Below the pieces are notes generated by a model. That model was not told the origin of the DNA. It ran no database searches and saw only the letters and a list, made by a program, of their open reading frames with translations. The translations under genes were made by a program, and so were the position numbers. A stretch of DNA of 64,000 nt from Candidatus Gastranaerophilales bacterium (GTDB taxonomy: Bacteria > Cyanobacteriota > Vampirovibrionia > Gastranaerophilales > Gastranaerophilaceae), in the NCBI GenBank assembly GCA_944322755.1, contig CALUPY010000002.1, forward strand, positions 31,790-95,789, read 5' to 3'. Below, one piece after another: positions 59,401 through 63,476 of this stretch; position 1 is the stretch's first letter; every line of letters begins with the position of its first letter.

Positions 59401-60052
59401 CAAGCTTCAGACTTTTGTCAACAAGTTTAACCAGACAATGTCCTACGCAAACAACAGCCAGCTTGCCGGAGATGCGGGTTTGACCGCTATATTGAACAAA
59501 ATCAAGAGCGCATTAACTGCAGATATAGATGGACAATCCGGAACTATCGACAGGCTTTCTGAAATAGGTATCAATGTCTATGAAGATGCAAACGGTACGA
59601 AAATATATCTTGAAGAAGACAAGTTCAGTGAACAGTATCTGAACAATCCTGACAAAGTTACAGATGTTTTGATTGGCGATGATTCAAAACCGCTTAACTA
59701 CTACAAAGCCGGTTCGTTTACCAGATTGAGCGATACGATGAGCAATACGAAAAATTATTTCAGTTCAATGACCTCATCTCTGACAAACCAGAAAAAATCT
59801 ATAGAAAAAGAGATTACGCTGAAAAAAAGCGAGCTTAGAGATCTTGAACGACAGCTAGCCTCAAGCGGCTCAGGCTCAGGTGACGGCGGTATTAGCAGTG
59901 ATCTTGCTGCTTATATTGCTGCGTTGGATGAAAAGTTGAATTTGCTGACAGAACTTATTATGAAAATGCAAAAATCAGGCGGTTCCGGTTCAGGAAACTC
60001 TGTCGCTTACATCCTAAACCGAAACAATCCGTCTTTCGGCTTGTTCTTCTAG
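41447..60052 (+). CDS. Giant FliD-like flagellar cap/adhesin with IN and GLUG repeats (6201 residues)
   Basis: One uninterrupted frame. ATG 41447 is chosen because AGGAGG lies 7 nt upstream; ATG 41441 is only 1 nt from it. There is no signal peptide, as expected for flagellar type III export. Residues 1 to about 190 resemble the FliD N-terminus (coiled coil SAAISSITAQIDSLNKQVSE, then VNVKQVATATIV). About nine flagellin/hook IN-type repeats follow to residue 1130, then six GLUG modules (1140-3850), three IN repeats (3860-4190), a seventh GLUG module (4200-4640) and eleven IN repeats (4660-5920). The last 275 residues match the FliD C domain: QTFVNKFNQTMSYANN, AGLTAILNKIKSAL, LSEIGINV, YLEEDKFSEQYLNNPDKV and a final coiled coil. 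Normal FliD is 400-700 residues. Such a tip protein should cap the filament and bind surfaces; that is inference. A non-flagellar secreted adhesin is the alternative. Confidence 0.88.
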   Translation: MQINQYPSIGSSSLSSLISSALARRQSSTLGTTGALSSISSSYTPSYSSGGGINYQSSAAISSITAQIDSLNKQVSEIKSKLLVSNSIKNSYSSSITSLNDFLESIKQDESKNLSGITNSNSNVTNVDVINSSANSQTINVNVKQVATATIVRSDILTGGNIDENTKITDLFAGKLDGYSLTSQRKDLNETKTMKELGIKTGSFTIGNKEISISDSETLGSVMQKIKDAGYDAEITADGALEITGTADKQISFSNQGTNFASALGLTVSEGDFSINGKSFSITSETTIKSLMNEINSSRDAGVGAMLQNGKLTLVSNLTGAVLIDIKKGSSNFTNAIGFTSGGEMIADNVVMGADGTATTLKGINSVSTDYADFTEGTFIISAGRNGNMVSEIINITSGDTVQDVIDKIAATGIDIVASVDKNGNFVLEQKNKGSDYQISVEAGSSNFTEKMGLTNGVENIGITNSGQNTGYYSTITGTNKVTLDTEVSAGSFKVNDTTIEISAGTIETALAEINAALSDKDVEAVFEDEKIVFKNKIMGNISLSVEGGTSNFGEIAGLTEASEGVSSVVIGQVGGKSTLTGSEDVSADTMITDGTVKINGFLIDLSAGTLESVVESLNEHSEDTKVTASIVDNRLVLTATENGANSISVEAGISNFVQVTGIAGYQTTAGTEEQFGSSKSAMTMANEVTYDTQILESVININGTEITVSGTIANAIAAINAQTGTTGVEAFLNTSNRFVLRNVNDGSSGMNFSTSSDFGRVVGAGTYVVTGGSNTKLDQTNATVTGSVTGLGDGTKSTMDTQLINGSILTIGNTSIELGTSIASAIRAINAKTAETGVEASLDEDGRFVLKAVDTSVTNISFSLSGNGDFGRVTGLGSYTIGASDSGTGVVGARQTTLTGSCDVIGDMKISNSTISILAHNQVQTFELSGTLDDVIKTLSESEWTGHNGITASIENGKFVIRLNDEGAKELTVNVISGDFGRVTGMADYLMGGATVIPGTTTVVGGGGSSSGGTGSGQIQTSDKGTVIVSGGNDVAGTDYILNGTLKIGSEVFNTKNTTLQEVIDRINSAGIDGVSAYIENDRFVIKSVNVENVISATGDFARVTGIASYTVGAAESTGNTESGGSVVESDPVGMQNVSQITKADALSKGYIVIETANDLINAIASDGQGTAGKTFILMNDIDMSTVSGYVSKSNFAGTFDGNGYTITNLSAENGIFASTTETSTIKNVQLSNFNIVSVGDNVGALAGKNSGVILNSGIDANSLVTGNSYVGALVGGGTGKLENVTSRAEVRATGQYAGGLAGSSGDILNSEAYGKVTGNSSYVGGLSGVVTGNIENSLVEAVISGGDYTGGLAGQVTGKISQSHTKGSVSGKQYTGGLVGNISSSIKDSYSWSDVTAAGNFAGGLVGATSGNVLNSYSKGNVTSSGYRVGGLIGSINGNITIDKTYALGNVSGTSNVGGLIGSTDGKRTFTLSNSYAKGNVSVTQAGIGGGLAGTSNGGSIMNTYATGNVTITGSYSGADREATAGGLIGNAVDTSITRSFATGAVNNSGASKNGTRLASFAGGLVGTGENLRIETSYATGAVTLSLGDNTSLNSVSAKLSAGGLVASLSGSSTIEKSWASNTVLFNGTDSTLSAENFTGGLVGRVDLTGAVTINNSYASGTVKINSADDNSKSFMGGLVGGAAGGDAAADYLTIKNSFASAQLLDSTSVYMKKTGGIFGYSQNSDTVLIENSFFDMEKAGLDNATGSSLGEFNTGLTTSQINNKIDDLKQKISSSTANSYSPESKGELLVKVDRITKQEAEEKGYIVIESAADFLSKVGSNATAGKTFILMNDLDFSEISVSASNNSYIAAFKGVFDGNGYTIKGVKGALFDNISGDSTIKNLGIDTNISISHQQNLGVIANNTASGSININNVFVIGRIYVNTSDDFGRNFSIGGLIGEVGSSSTLHVLSSFVNATIDTYCQYRKQYTGGLIGGTNSSTVHIHNSFVKGKVESYDYAGGLIGYKNGGSAYITHSFSEASVSTNSSGNNAGGLVGYNTSSLYIENAYAIGKVSGHFRGSILGFGDITSASNTWYDGNATGVANVSGSHTNSVSGITNQSKNNIVYDRYTAGKYTSNSDTSNVNQDILNNKIFSESEAQAAGFVLIHNAAELKNFLSGTSSKDQTFILMDDIDLTGVTGLTSMKDFAGTFYGNGHSIRNFSSSSAMFDSVTATGSIRNLKIMNADVSGSDNAAVLVNNLNGGVIDNVQVSGSVLTTGTGKYAGGLVAYGNGHIDNSSFEGIVTGKNSSTGGLVGYSDATGIAILNSYTTGSVIAAQGSITGGLVGSAESIVKINNSLSSASVTGTTAGGLIGSAKPDYTEINNSSYKKQSGVQSNGIVDERYFLKDNSSYEALSTEEAGKSETFTSIGWDSSVWSFTKDGPKIKDTDGMTEFNVNSAGSVQVADAIGTSPVDSISKEEAIAKGYIVIETASDLANIIAADGAGTLGKTYILMGDIDMSKITGYVSKANFAGTFDGNGYSIKNLSAQNGLFASATATSTIKNVKLVHANIGSSADNVGGLVGTGAGTIENSSIDSTSIIGGNSYVGGLVGGGSSTIINSSSDAEVRANVGYGGGLAGSSGDIINSMAAGIVTSFGDYVGGLAASVNGNISNSTVSANVSGLSYAGGLAAVITGDISNSSVTGTISGDDYIGGLAGKITGDIEDSSANVTLDGANYLGGLTGELTGNVTNSCSQGTITATGINIGGLVGRLSSTNHMTIKASYSEMAVKGSNAVGGLIGGTVTGSAADIQTSFTVIDSYAKGNVEATGGGTAGGLIGYAYGGTILNSYAKGNVTVTGQNSTATYQYNPSSTNSNGAYENAAGGLIGLAMNGEVRNSFATGNVVNKGYKINGKNVRSSTGGLIGSGSYNIFNSYASGNVTYASTSPSVVDKNEENFVGGLVGRYYGGNIEQAWSTGNVIASNYQKNGTVSTTNYIGGLVGEARMNKGLNIVIKDSWSKSAVTMQQYNARGTTYIGGLVGEASFDSAGVTLTIKNSFASAAIRDTQSESSLYSVKSGGLLGYSGQNDSVKIEKSFFNYEAAGIENAFGSLNATDAYALDSVHIDSKISSLKETIAAGDTIEETKPSLNNGFVTQVDRISEEEAIARGYVVIKTAQDFVNLIAQNGSGTKGKTYILMNDIDMSGISNYVGKENFEGTFDGNGYKIKNLYYYNETCSSSSYGVFNNIKNGAVIKNVGIENVNIDSVTYDNTGGLVGYMAAGSSVINSYTTGRVDGWYYTGGLVGYMEGNTIIKDSYSIADVNKGVNTGYYVGGLVGYAFGNNSQRITIENSFATGSVYGDYEIGGLIGSANYVDITDSYSNNIGVYATSTYSGGFIGSIISNTIIKNSYSTSYVTGGDSVGGFIGLINGENNKIYDSYFDGQVEADYITGGFVGTVNSNQNYLYNIHVSGSLQSFRNDVGGLIGHYNANNLYIYNAYVDADIVNDGGNSRGIVYVTAGADLYIHGFWFDASKFIKDSAGDYIVGQYAAVKSPSYMNNAKIKNNERISESEATSAGYVLIKTVQDLKNLLSTNGDDTLDKTYVLMNDIDLSGVRDLTAMSGFKGTLYGNGYTIKNFSSQSGLFDSIDSGGSVRNLNFENSAIGASKTAGTVVNHLNGGTIDHVTVNGGSVALTNVSGQSAGGLVGYGFGTISYSGFNGSISGKDKNNGGLIGYTEDDRVMNIYNSYVTGNVLGSSGSTSGGLVGMVNGSKGILNIKDSYSSAAVSGSSSTGGLVGNAGKTENVFIAGSSYQKSYEISAIGSVDDFAFLIDGSSYESFSNADFRDASVFEEAGWSSDVWQFDGETPILSSSSLLTEFSTAELNNKSATLQGSVVVGSNPQDVKAFKGQKDGTLSIMVDGVGTFDISISANDTLKNVLDKISGVDGKLSAKIDTDGKILISYNGVTPGISVEDTSGFAEFYGLNASSKTWDENYSVGGTVLDPETIKNFETITVTGGYEIDESDISLGGTIQIGSGAAIDTTNKTIGEIIELINESAPFGVTAGIDEKTNKFYISSKSGSQDITVNGDFARITGLASYVSGTATAVTVEETYTKMQGSTGGLSGDELVLGGTIKVGSGAEIDTTNKTLNEIVAAINAQNQSGVTAHIEDGKFTIHSVNGKVDITVSGDFARVTGMADYSVSNAQLSSSDPTIGGGTTVGFVEEVDRLTEEEAVSQGYMIITSAEQLANIKQNLAGKYILMCDIDLSDYGTWTALGNFTGELNGNGYVIKGLTDTRKADNAGLFTIVTDGVIKNLGFEDIKIIANSSGGAISGSLNGTTIVSNCYATGTVSSGMKASGLSGAARGDVTIENSYAKVNITGTGQDAGGLIGLMAGQNLTISNSFYSGTINGTNSVGGLVGSVTSGILNVDSSYVANSTIKGKANSIGGLVGLISSAQEHSISNSSFDGTISGTENIGGLIGINNNGIFSITNSHVSGQIGTTSSKYVGGFIGLNGNNSRRLSVEISNSYSTADITGKDNLGGFVGRANTSDFTIEKSFVSGSISSSSTGVGGFAGYGQTAKFNIYNSYSIASVKGGSYVGGLVGCCGERLIVENSYAAGLVTSTGSGGAIAGYNDNYQMKNVFWDTEKTNKFTAIGTKSENIAGTTGLSSSAFADQSNFTGWSSTIWDFSGDAPKLIGVGSSGEKSAGITGSVVTTNLADKAFSGQKTGTLLFSDGTSVSILDTDSRTDVIEKIKEKGLNASIDGNGKITISKTGITSLTVSSDSSGFAEFYGLNTTGKTWNGSVSEEEAYSDFSSKLISSSSADISNSAFVDQKTGSFKINVNGGTSYTVNVSENDSLRTVLDKINALDTNFEATVNSDGKVEIKLNGTIAGISVSDDTSNFTYAYGLASDVKEYAADKNTILSDPVGNTEDDPDRFYQVIGANDVALYDYVVHGSIQIENGAVIDISGNTIEEIIDKINAQKQPGITALIENGKFVIKYTGSEAAPSFTATGDFARVTGLSSYTVGQAVYSSVPDTSSTVTGSVSFDSGLDTQAFKGQKDGTMTIAVTGVGLIKVENITASDSVRVVLDKIKAADSNLSAYINSDGKIVISYNGTGNGIAIGDDSTGFSAFYGLRSTETIYKGEAEHQAPDPIITHTSSSSLYSANDDLTADTVFTGQTSSSFDIYLGEDFVKSVVVESTDTVQDVIDKINGGNLKARLVDGRIQISTVNGTTLSLSVVSFSGNWATLAGLNSGDTVIQADPTKVLGAMNDLTYTGGTVQGLTGSHVIAGLKDGTFRIYMNNTSGKIPTIRVNATDSVDDILDKMKEAVAAVGGTLNASVQNGKIILSTSADFATSISFGEDTSGFLELAGLTSTGKTYDANYTSTDAVLGTDMFLGSVSGITENHVFGDLTAGTMTVSSGSDSVTVNITETSSVKDIIDQIQATGAFKAGLVDGKFFIQKTASTDSEITVTSTSNFAQLAGLEAGVFTGSTTTSSGGGSQSQITGSVAGLDGSKKFSYTKEGYFTISVGGENAVNIEVTAETTIQDVIDAINDTGSYTAKLDDEGRLVIATASSADASIKISNGTTNFAKIVGLNAGYISSNAESTKGDLDIASSLTGSVNNLLASNKFAAGDFKIIVEAPDGTIKEESFDLTGKETLYTILNRISDSSLGITAEYKNGGVVLTVNETGAFKISVVDGTSDFAEKTGFTTNGTQSVNTVLGSQPDVTSANTTYSVSVNGFSAGNFYISLTDLDGNIVKTTQINVLATDTVDSLISKINNSGAGVNAYINNKDQLVLAMNSDMDANSIVIQKGTSDFTNKIGFTQGGDVSDDAIYLIGDPVGNTTVSSNVLAYTTSTSLASLGITEGNFVLNGKTIQVIQDIQTLIDNINAAFSPNEENGVRASFENGRIVLTATVASSESVINIEAGSSNFTEFAGLTTNKVMNTTAQTAGQNAQFEINGNSFEQESNTVYIDKDGNVTQDISDAALRLTLKATGITLITIDKSQLSAPIDKLQTFVNKFNQTMSYANNSQLAGDAGLTAILNKIKSALTADIDGQSGTIDRLSEIGINVYEDANGTKIYLEEDKFSEQYLNNPDKVTDVLIGDDSKPLNYYKAGSFTRLSDTMSNTKNYFSSMTSSLTNQKKSIEKEITLKKSELRDLERQLASSGSGSGDGGISSDLAAYIAALDEKLNLLTELIMKMQKSGGSGSGNSVAYILNRNNPSFGLFF
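44870..46837 (+). repeat. GLUG module A1 of the giant protein
   Basis: The header ITKADALSKGYIVIETA, then TFILMNDIDMS and GTFDGNGYTI, leads into many 20-30-residue GLUG repeats (GGLVG ... NSYA/SKG pattern). The module ends with SFFDMEKAGLDNA. It is paralogous to module A2 at 48812. The fold expected for GLUG repeats is a beta-solenoid. Confidence 0.8.
46838..47845 (+). repeat. GLUG module B1, visibly AT-richer core
   Basis: Header ITKQEAEEKGYIVIESA and VFDGNGYTIKG, then a short GLUG run ending TWYDGNATG. From about 47040 to 47660 codon use shifts to GGT/TTA/GTT-rich forms unlike the flanking modules. Confidence 0.75.
47846..48811 (+). repeat. GLUG module C1
   Basis: Header FSESEAQAAGFVLIHNA, ILMDDIDLTGV and GTFYGNGHSIRNF. 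The module closes with GWDSSVWSFTKDGPKI, the tryptophan-containing cap typical of the end of GLUG runs. It is paralogous to C2 at 52070. Confidence 0.78.
48812..50851 (+). repeat. GLUG module A2
   Basis: Header ISKEEAIAKGYIVIETASDL, ILMGDIDMSKI and GTFDGNGYSIKNL. Order and wording of repeats follow A1 closely (SLNS/GNSYVGGLVGGG, AGSSGDI), ending SFFNYEAAGIENAFGS. Confidence 0.8.
50852..52069 (+). repeat. GLUG module B2, visibly AT-richer core
   Basis: Header ISEEEAIARGYVVIKTA and GTFDGNGYKIKNL. The core from about 51057 to 52015 is much more A/T-rich and Tyr/Asn-rich than its neighbours, and ends FWFDASKFIKD, matching the position of TWYDGN in B1. Confidence 0.78.
52070..53020 (+). repeat. 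GLUG module C2
   Basis: Header ISESEATSAGYVLIKTVQDL, VLMNDIDLSGV and GTLYGNGYTIKNF. It ends GWSSDVWQFDGETPIL and is paralogous to C1. It is followed by IN-type repeats. Confidence 0.78.
54044..55450 (+). repeat. Seventh GLUG module (D), AT-rich
   Basis: Header LTEEEAVSQGYMIITSAEQL, ILMCDIDLSDY and GELNGNGYVIKGL. The core (about 54090-55370) uses AT-rich codons as in the B modules. It ends STIWDFSGDAPKL. It is an isolated module between two IN-repeat blocks. Confidence 0.78.
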
Positions 60053-60063
60053 CGAAAAATATT

Positions 60064-60597
60064 TTAATCTTCCGGTGTTTCTTCTTTGATGAATTCGGCA
60101 GTGTTCATTGACGGCTGGATACCTGTCTTTTCATCAAGATAGAAGACGCATTCGTTGTCTGCCGATGTCATTCCGACATTGATAGAACAATTCTTTTCAT
60201 CTATAGAACATTCACCGTTTTTTGTGACAAATGCAGTGAATTTTCCTTTTTCTCTAATCATATTGCTTGTTGTTTCAGCATGTTTGAAAGCAGCTGCAAT
60301 GTTTTTGGCTATATCAGCACTGTCTGTGGAATATATCTCTGCTCCTTTTTGCTGTGTTAGAGCAAGAACGCTTTTGCCTACATATCTGCATTTATCTCTG
60401 TCTTTTGTGATGTTTGCCTGTGAGTTTACGGGTGCATGTTTATTTTCCCAAAAGCTGTAGACAAGATATATCGCTGCAATGATAACAATGCCTGCAATCG
60501 CTGTTACAAATAAAGTCTTTCTGATTGATTCGAACTTTTTTTCTTCGGGACTGTTTTCTGTATCTTGCTCTATATTATTTTCGAAATTGTCGTTCAT
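60064..60597 (-). CDS. Single-pass membrane protein, unknown function
   Basis: About 177 residues from ATG 60597, which has AGGA 8 nt upstream; ATG 60612 lacks a ribosome site. An acidic N-terminus precedes one membrane helix (residues about 30-50: LFVTAIAGIVIIAAIYLVY). The outside domain has four cysteines (CRYV, ECSIDEKNCSI, ECVFY), suggesting disulfides. The design resembles a minor pilin or anchored sensor, but I cannot assign it. It converges with the giant gene, 11 bp from its stop. Confidence 0.65.
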   Translation of the reverse strand: MNDNFENNIEQDTENSPEEKKFESIRKTLFVTAIAGIVIIAAIYLVYSFWENKHAPVNSQANITKDRDKCRYVGKSVLALTQQKGAEIYSTDSADIAKNIAAAFKHAETTSNMIREKGKFTAFVTKNGECSIDEKNCSINVGMTSADNECVFYLDEKTGIQPSMNTAEFIKEETPED

Positions 60598-60653
60598 ATT
60601 ATTTATCCTCATATTTTGAATTTTAAATATTATTATATCATTTAGTTTGTTGT

Positions 60654-61274
60654 TTAGTAAATTGTTAAGTTTTCTAATGTTTTAAAGATTGCGTATGCGA
60701 TTTTTTTATGCTCGCAGGCCTCATAGTGCAGGCCGTCTTTTTTTGATACTTCTGCAATATTATTTAAATCAACAAATATGCAGTCTTTCTCTCTGGCTAC
60801 ATTTTTGTAGATAGCCGGAAGATGTTTTGATTTTTCAACAGAAGTTTTGTCAAACATTGTTGCAAAATAACTATGAAAAATGTTGTCAGTGATTTTTGAG
60901 GGACAGACAATGATGATTTTTGCTGCAGGAGAGGCTTTTCGAATCATTTCTATCATCTTCTCAAGCCCGGTTTTTATTTCAAAAAAAGAGATATTATAGA
61001 CTGGCTGTAAATCATTAATACCTACTGCAATAACAACAACATCCGGATTCTTTGCAAGATATAGCGGAAGAATTTTGTAACCTGTTTCTTTTATGCCTGC
61101 AGGGTTGTCAGAAAAGCCTGTTCTGTTGTTGCAGCCGGCTTCTATTATTTCGTAATTTTCTTTTGCTAACTCTTTTAACAAACCGGTCCAGCGTGTATTT
61201 TCGTCATAACGCCGGCCGTTTTCCGGAATGAAACCAAATGTATTGCTGTCTCCGAAACATAGAACTTTTTTCAT
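60654..61274 (-). CDS. SGNH/GDSL-family hydrolase
   Basis: A 206-residue cytoplasmic-type protein. The blocks of the family are visible: GDSNTFG with the nucleophile Ser10, an Asn/Gly region NNRTG, GIND near residue 85, and DGLHYE with catalytic Asp and His near 185. It should cleave an ester, for example acyl or acetyl groups on carbohydrates. It has a good GGGAG ribosome site and is divergent from the glycosyltransferase gene. Confidence 0.9.
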   Translation of the reverse strand: MKKVLCFGDSNTFGFIPENGRRYDENTRWTGLLKELAKENYEIIEAGCNNRTGFSDNPAGIKETGYKILPLYLAKNPDVVVIAVGINDLQPVYNISFFEIKTGLEKMIEMIRKASPAAKIIIVCPSKITDNIFHSYFATMFDKTSVEKSKHLPAIYKNVAREKDCIFVDLNNIAEVSKKDGLHYEACEHKKIAYAIFKTLENLTIY

Positions 61275-61355
61275 TTTTTCTCCCTGCTTTTATGGAAGAA
61301 TATCATAAAATATGGAAATATGAAATCATAAAATAATTGTAATTTGCAAAAAATT

Positions 61356-61384
61356 TTGAATTAGTGTACAAACTAAGTTATACA
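61356..61384 (+). promoter_or_regulatory. Promoter of the glycosyltransferase gene
   Basis: TTGAAT (61356-61361), 17 bp, TATACA (61379-61384); AAGAGG follows, and the ATG is at 61398. Confidence 0.55.
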
Positions 61385-61397
61385 AGAAGAGGTATTT

Positions 61398-62609
61398 ATG
61401 AAATTTTTGTTTTCTCACAGGAATTTTCCTGCTCAGTTTAGGCACATTTTGCTTGAACTCACAAAAAATCCTAAAAACGAAATAGTATTTATAACCGGAA
61501 CAAAAAACAATGTGAACATAAGGGGAGTGAAAAAACTTCTATACACACCTAAAAGAGAAGTTCCGAAGAATTGTCATCGATATTTACGCCAGTTTGAGGA
61601 GTCGGTTATAAACGGTCAGGCAGCTGCAGAAATAGCAATTGCACTTAAAAAAAGCGGATTTGTTCCTGATGTAATCTATGCTCATGCATGGGGGAACTCT
61701 ATGTTTTTTAAAGACATATTTCCTGATACGCCGTTGATTCATTTTTGCGAATGGTACTATAATTCAAAAAATTCTGATATAGATTTTGGTGTCAAGGTGG
61801 TAAATGATGACTTAAAAGCTCTGACGAGAGCAAAGAATGCACAGATGCTTATTGATGTGGTTTCGTGTGATGTCGGGATAAGCCCGACAAAATGGCAAAA
61901 ATCGCAGTACCCGAAAGAATTTCAAGAGAAAATAAATGTTATTCATGACGGTGTTGATACTGAATATTTTACACCTGATAGTGAAGCTGTTTTAAAAATT
62001 CCTGATACTGGGGTTGTGTTGACATCAAGTGATGAGATTGTTACCTATGCAACACGGGGAATGGAACCATACCGCGGTTTTCCGCAGTTTATGAAAATGG
62101 CTGAGAAGCTGCTCAAAACGCGGCCGAATGTACAAATAGTTATAGGCGGAGAAGACAGAGTTTGTTATGGTCCGCAGCTTGAGAAGGGCAGTTATAAAGA
62201 AATAATGCTTAAAAAATTGGACTTAGACATGTCCAGGGTTCATTTTACTGGCGGGCTGCCTTATTGTGAATACAAAAAACTTTTGCAAATCTCATCGGTT
62301 CATGTTTATCTTACATATCCGTTTGTTTTGTCGTGGTCTATGCTAGAGGCAATGTCGTGCGGCTGCTGTATTGTTGGTTCAAAAACAGCACCTGTTGAGG
62401 AAGTTATCAAAAACGGAGAAAACGGGCTGCTTGTAGACTTTTTTGATGTAGATGCTCTTTCTCAAAAGGTAGAGTATGTGCTGGACAATCAGGATAAGGT
62501 GGAACAAATTAGACGCAATGCCAGAGATACTATAGTCAAAAATTATAATTTAAGAATACTGCTGCCGGAAATTCTGAATTTAATTTATAGAACGGCTGGT
62601 AATCACTAA
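61398..62609 (+). CDS. GT4-family glycosyltransferase (GT-B fold)
   Basis: A 403-residue protein. The N-terminal acceptor domain begins FLFSHRNFPAQFRHI and has HAWGNSMF near 95. The C-terminal GT1 domain shows the MEPYRGFPQFMKMAE region, VIGGED, HFTGGLPYCEYKKLL and the donor-binding region SMLEAMSCGCCIVGS, PVEEVIKNGENGLLV. It transfers a sugar from a nucleotide donor, probably for surface polysaccharide or protein glycosylation. A link to glycosylation of the giant surface protein is possible from proximity only. Confidence 0.9.
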   Translation: MKFLFSHRNFPAQFRHILLELTKNPKNEIVFITGTKNNVNIRGVKKLLYTPKREVPKNCHRYLRQFEESVINGQAAAEIAIALKKSGFVPDVIYAHAWGNSMFFKDIFPDTPLIHFCEWYYNSKNSDIDFGVKVVNDDLKALTRAKNAQMLIDVVSCDVGISPTKWQKSQYPKEFQEKINVIHDGVDTEYFTPDSEAVLKIPDTGVVLTSSDEIVTYATRGMEPYRGFPQFMKMAEKLLKTRPNVQIVIGGEDRVCYGPQLEKGSYKEIMLKKLDLDMSRVHFTGGLPYCEYKKLLQISSVHVYLTYPFVLSWSMLEAMSCGCCIVGSKTAPVEEVIKNGENGLLVDFFDVDALSQKVEYVLDNQDKVEQIRRNARDTIVKNYNLRILLPEILNLIYRTAGNH

Positions 62610-62689
62610 AACAATATACTAAAAATGCCTGTATTTTGTCCGAGAAAAATCAGTGATAAGGAATGAAATGACGTGAACGAATTTTTTGA

Positions 62690-62837
62690 GTGTCACTTGA
62701 AAAGGTCAGCAGGTGCCGGCTGCGTTAAGAGAAACCAGACGGGCACGCCGTGTGAGGCAAAGCCGTGTGCCCATGTGAGCCAAAACCACGCTTTTGGCGA
62801 ACGTCTGATTTCAAAAGAGCCGGCGGCACTGCGACAC
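62690..62837. ncRNA. GC-rich multi-hairpin element, candidate structured RNA
   Basis: A GC-rich 148-bp island in AT-rich DNA with nested complementary segments: GTGTC/GACAC at the ends, GCAGGTGCCGGCT with AGCCGGCGGCACTGC, CAGACG with CGTCTG, GGGCAC with GTGCCC, and GCCAAAA with TTTTGGC. It folds on paper into a closed multibranch structure. It lacks the conserved cores I would expect of SRP RNA, tmRNA, 6S RNA or RNase P RNA. Strand is undecided, although the terminator at 62970 favours +. Confidence 0.45.
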
Positions 62838-62969
62838 TAGATTATATTGAATGGATTTCATCTGGTTTGTTAATTTTTGGAGAATCTCTTGCCAAAATTT
62901 TGATAATATAGTAAAATTATAATTGATATAGGTGACAAAAGTCGTTTTAAAGCTGTTTAGACACAATGG

Positions 62970-63001
62970 AAGTTCTGAATACAATATTCAGAACTTTTTT
63001 G
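62970..63001 (+). terminator. Strong rho-independent terminator
   Basis: An 11-bp stem AAGTTCTGAAT/ATTCAGAACTT with a 5-nt loop followed by a T run. No gene lies directly upstream except the GT4 gene about 360 bp earlier and the candidate structured RNA, so it may end an unannotated small transcript. Confidence 0.85.
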
Positions 63002-63114
63002 TATTTATTATTTATGTTTATAGCTTATTTTCGGCTCAATTTATAATATATAAGTTATAATTAGTGAAAATAAAATAAGACAGAAACACTGCCAAAGCTG
63101 GATTCGACGTATTC

Positions 63115-63255
63115 TTAGACTTGATTCCAATAATGGCGGGTGATAAGTTCAATAAATGAAAAGTATAGTGATATAAAAGTGATAAAAGCATATGGTTCAG
63201 TTATATATAGAAGAATCAGCAATAGTCTCCATAAATCTCTCATCCAACCAGGCAT
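63115..63255 (-). CDS. Doubtful small membrane peptide, 46 residues
   Basis: An open frame starting MPGWMRDLWRLLLILLYI with one long hydrophobic stretch and ending at TAA 63115. Only a weak GGA lies upstream. The + strand of its 3' part is open too (AKAGFDVFLDLIPIMAGDKF). It may be a small membrane protein, or part of a decayed gene; confidence is low. Confidence 0.2.
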   Translation of the reverse strand: MPGWMRDLWRLLLILLYITEPYAFITFISLYFSFIELITRHYWNQV

Positions 63256-63476
63256 TTCAATCGTCCAAACGCTAAGGTGGTTTTATAGTGTTGATATTGG
63301 ATGAAAAATTTAATCTAATGGAATTGCAGAGCATTTAAATAATAAACTTATCTTCTATTCATCTGCTGTTTTTGTCTAAGCAAGCAACTGACGATATAGA
63401 AAAAGTTGCAATTTGTATTTTTTTTAATCAAATATTTGGAAATTTTTAGTGCATGACAAGTCTCTGATGCAGAAAG

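Larger units (their letters stand above)
62838..63476. other. Intergenic region with few supported genes
   Basis: It holds a strong terminator (62970-63001) and two short overlapping frames at 63079-63255, noted separately as doubtful. Otherwise I see AT-rich non-coding DNA, possibly with decayed remnants of a gene. Confidence 0.5.

Noticed and set aside
41447..60052. Multiple frames antisense to the giant gene (for example 45997-46419 and 56330-56833 on minus)
   Set aside because: They are shadows produced by repeat composition, without start signals or recognisable domains.
62690..62837. SRP RNA, tmRNA or 6S RNA as identity of the structured element
   Set aside because: It lacks the GGAAGGAAGCA-like SRP loop, the tRNA-like ends of tmRNA, and the single long bubble hairpin of 6S RNA.
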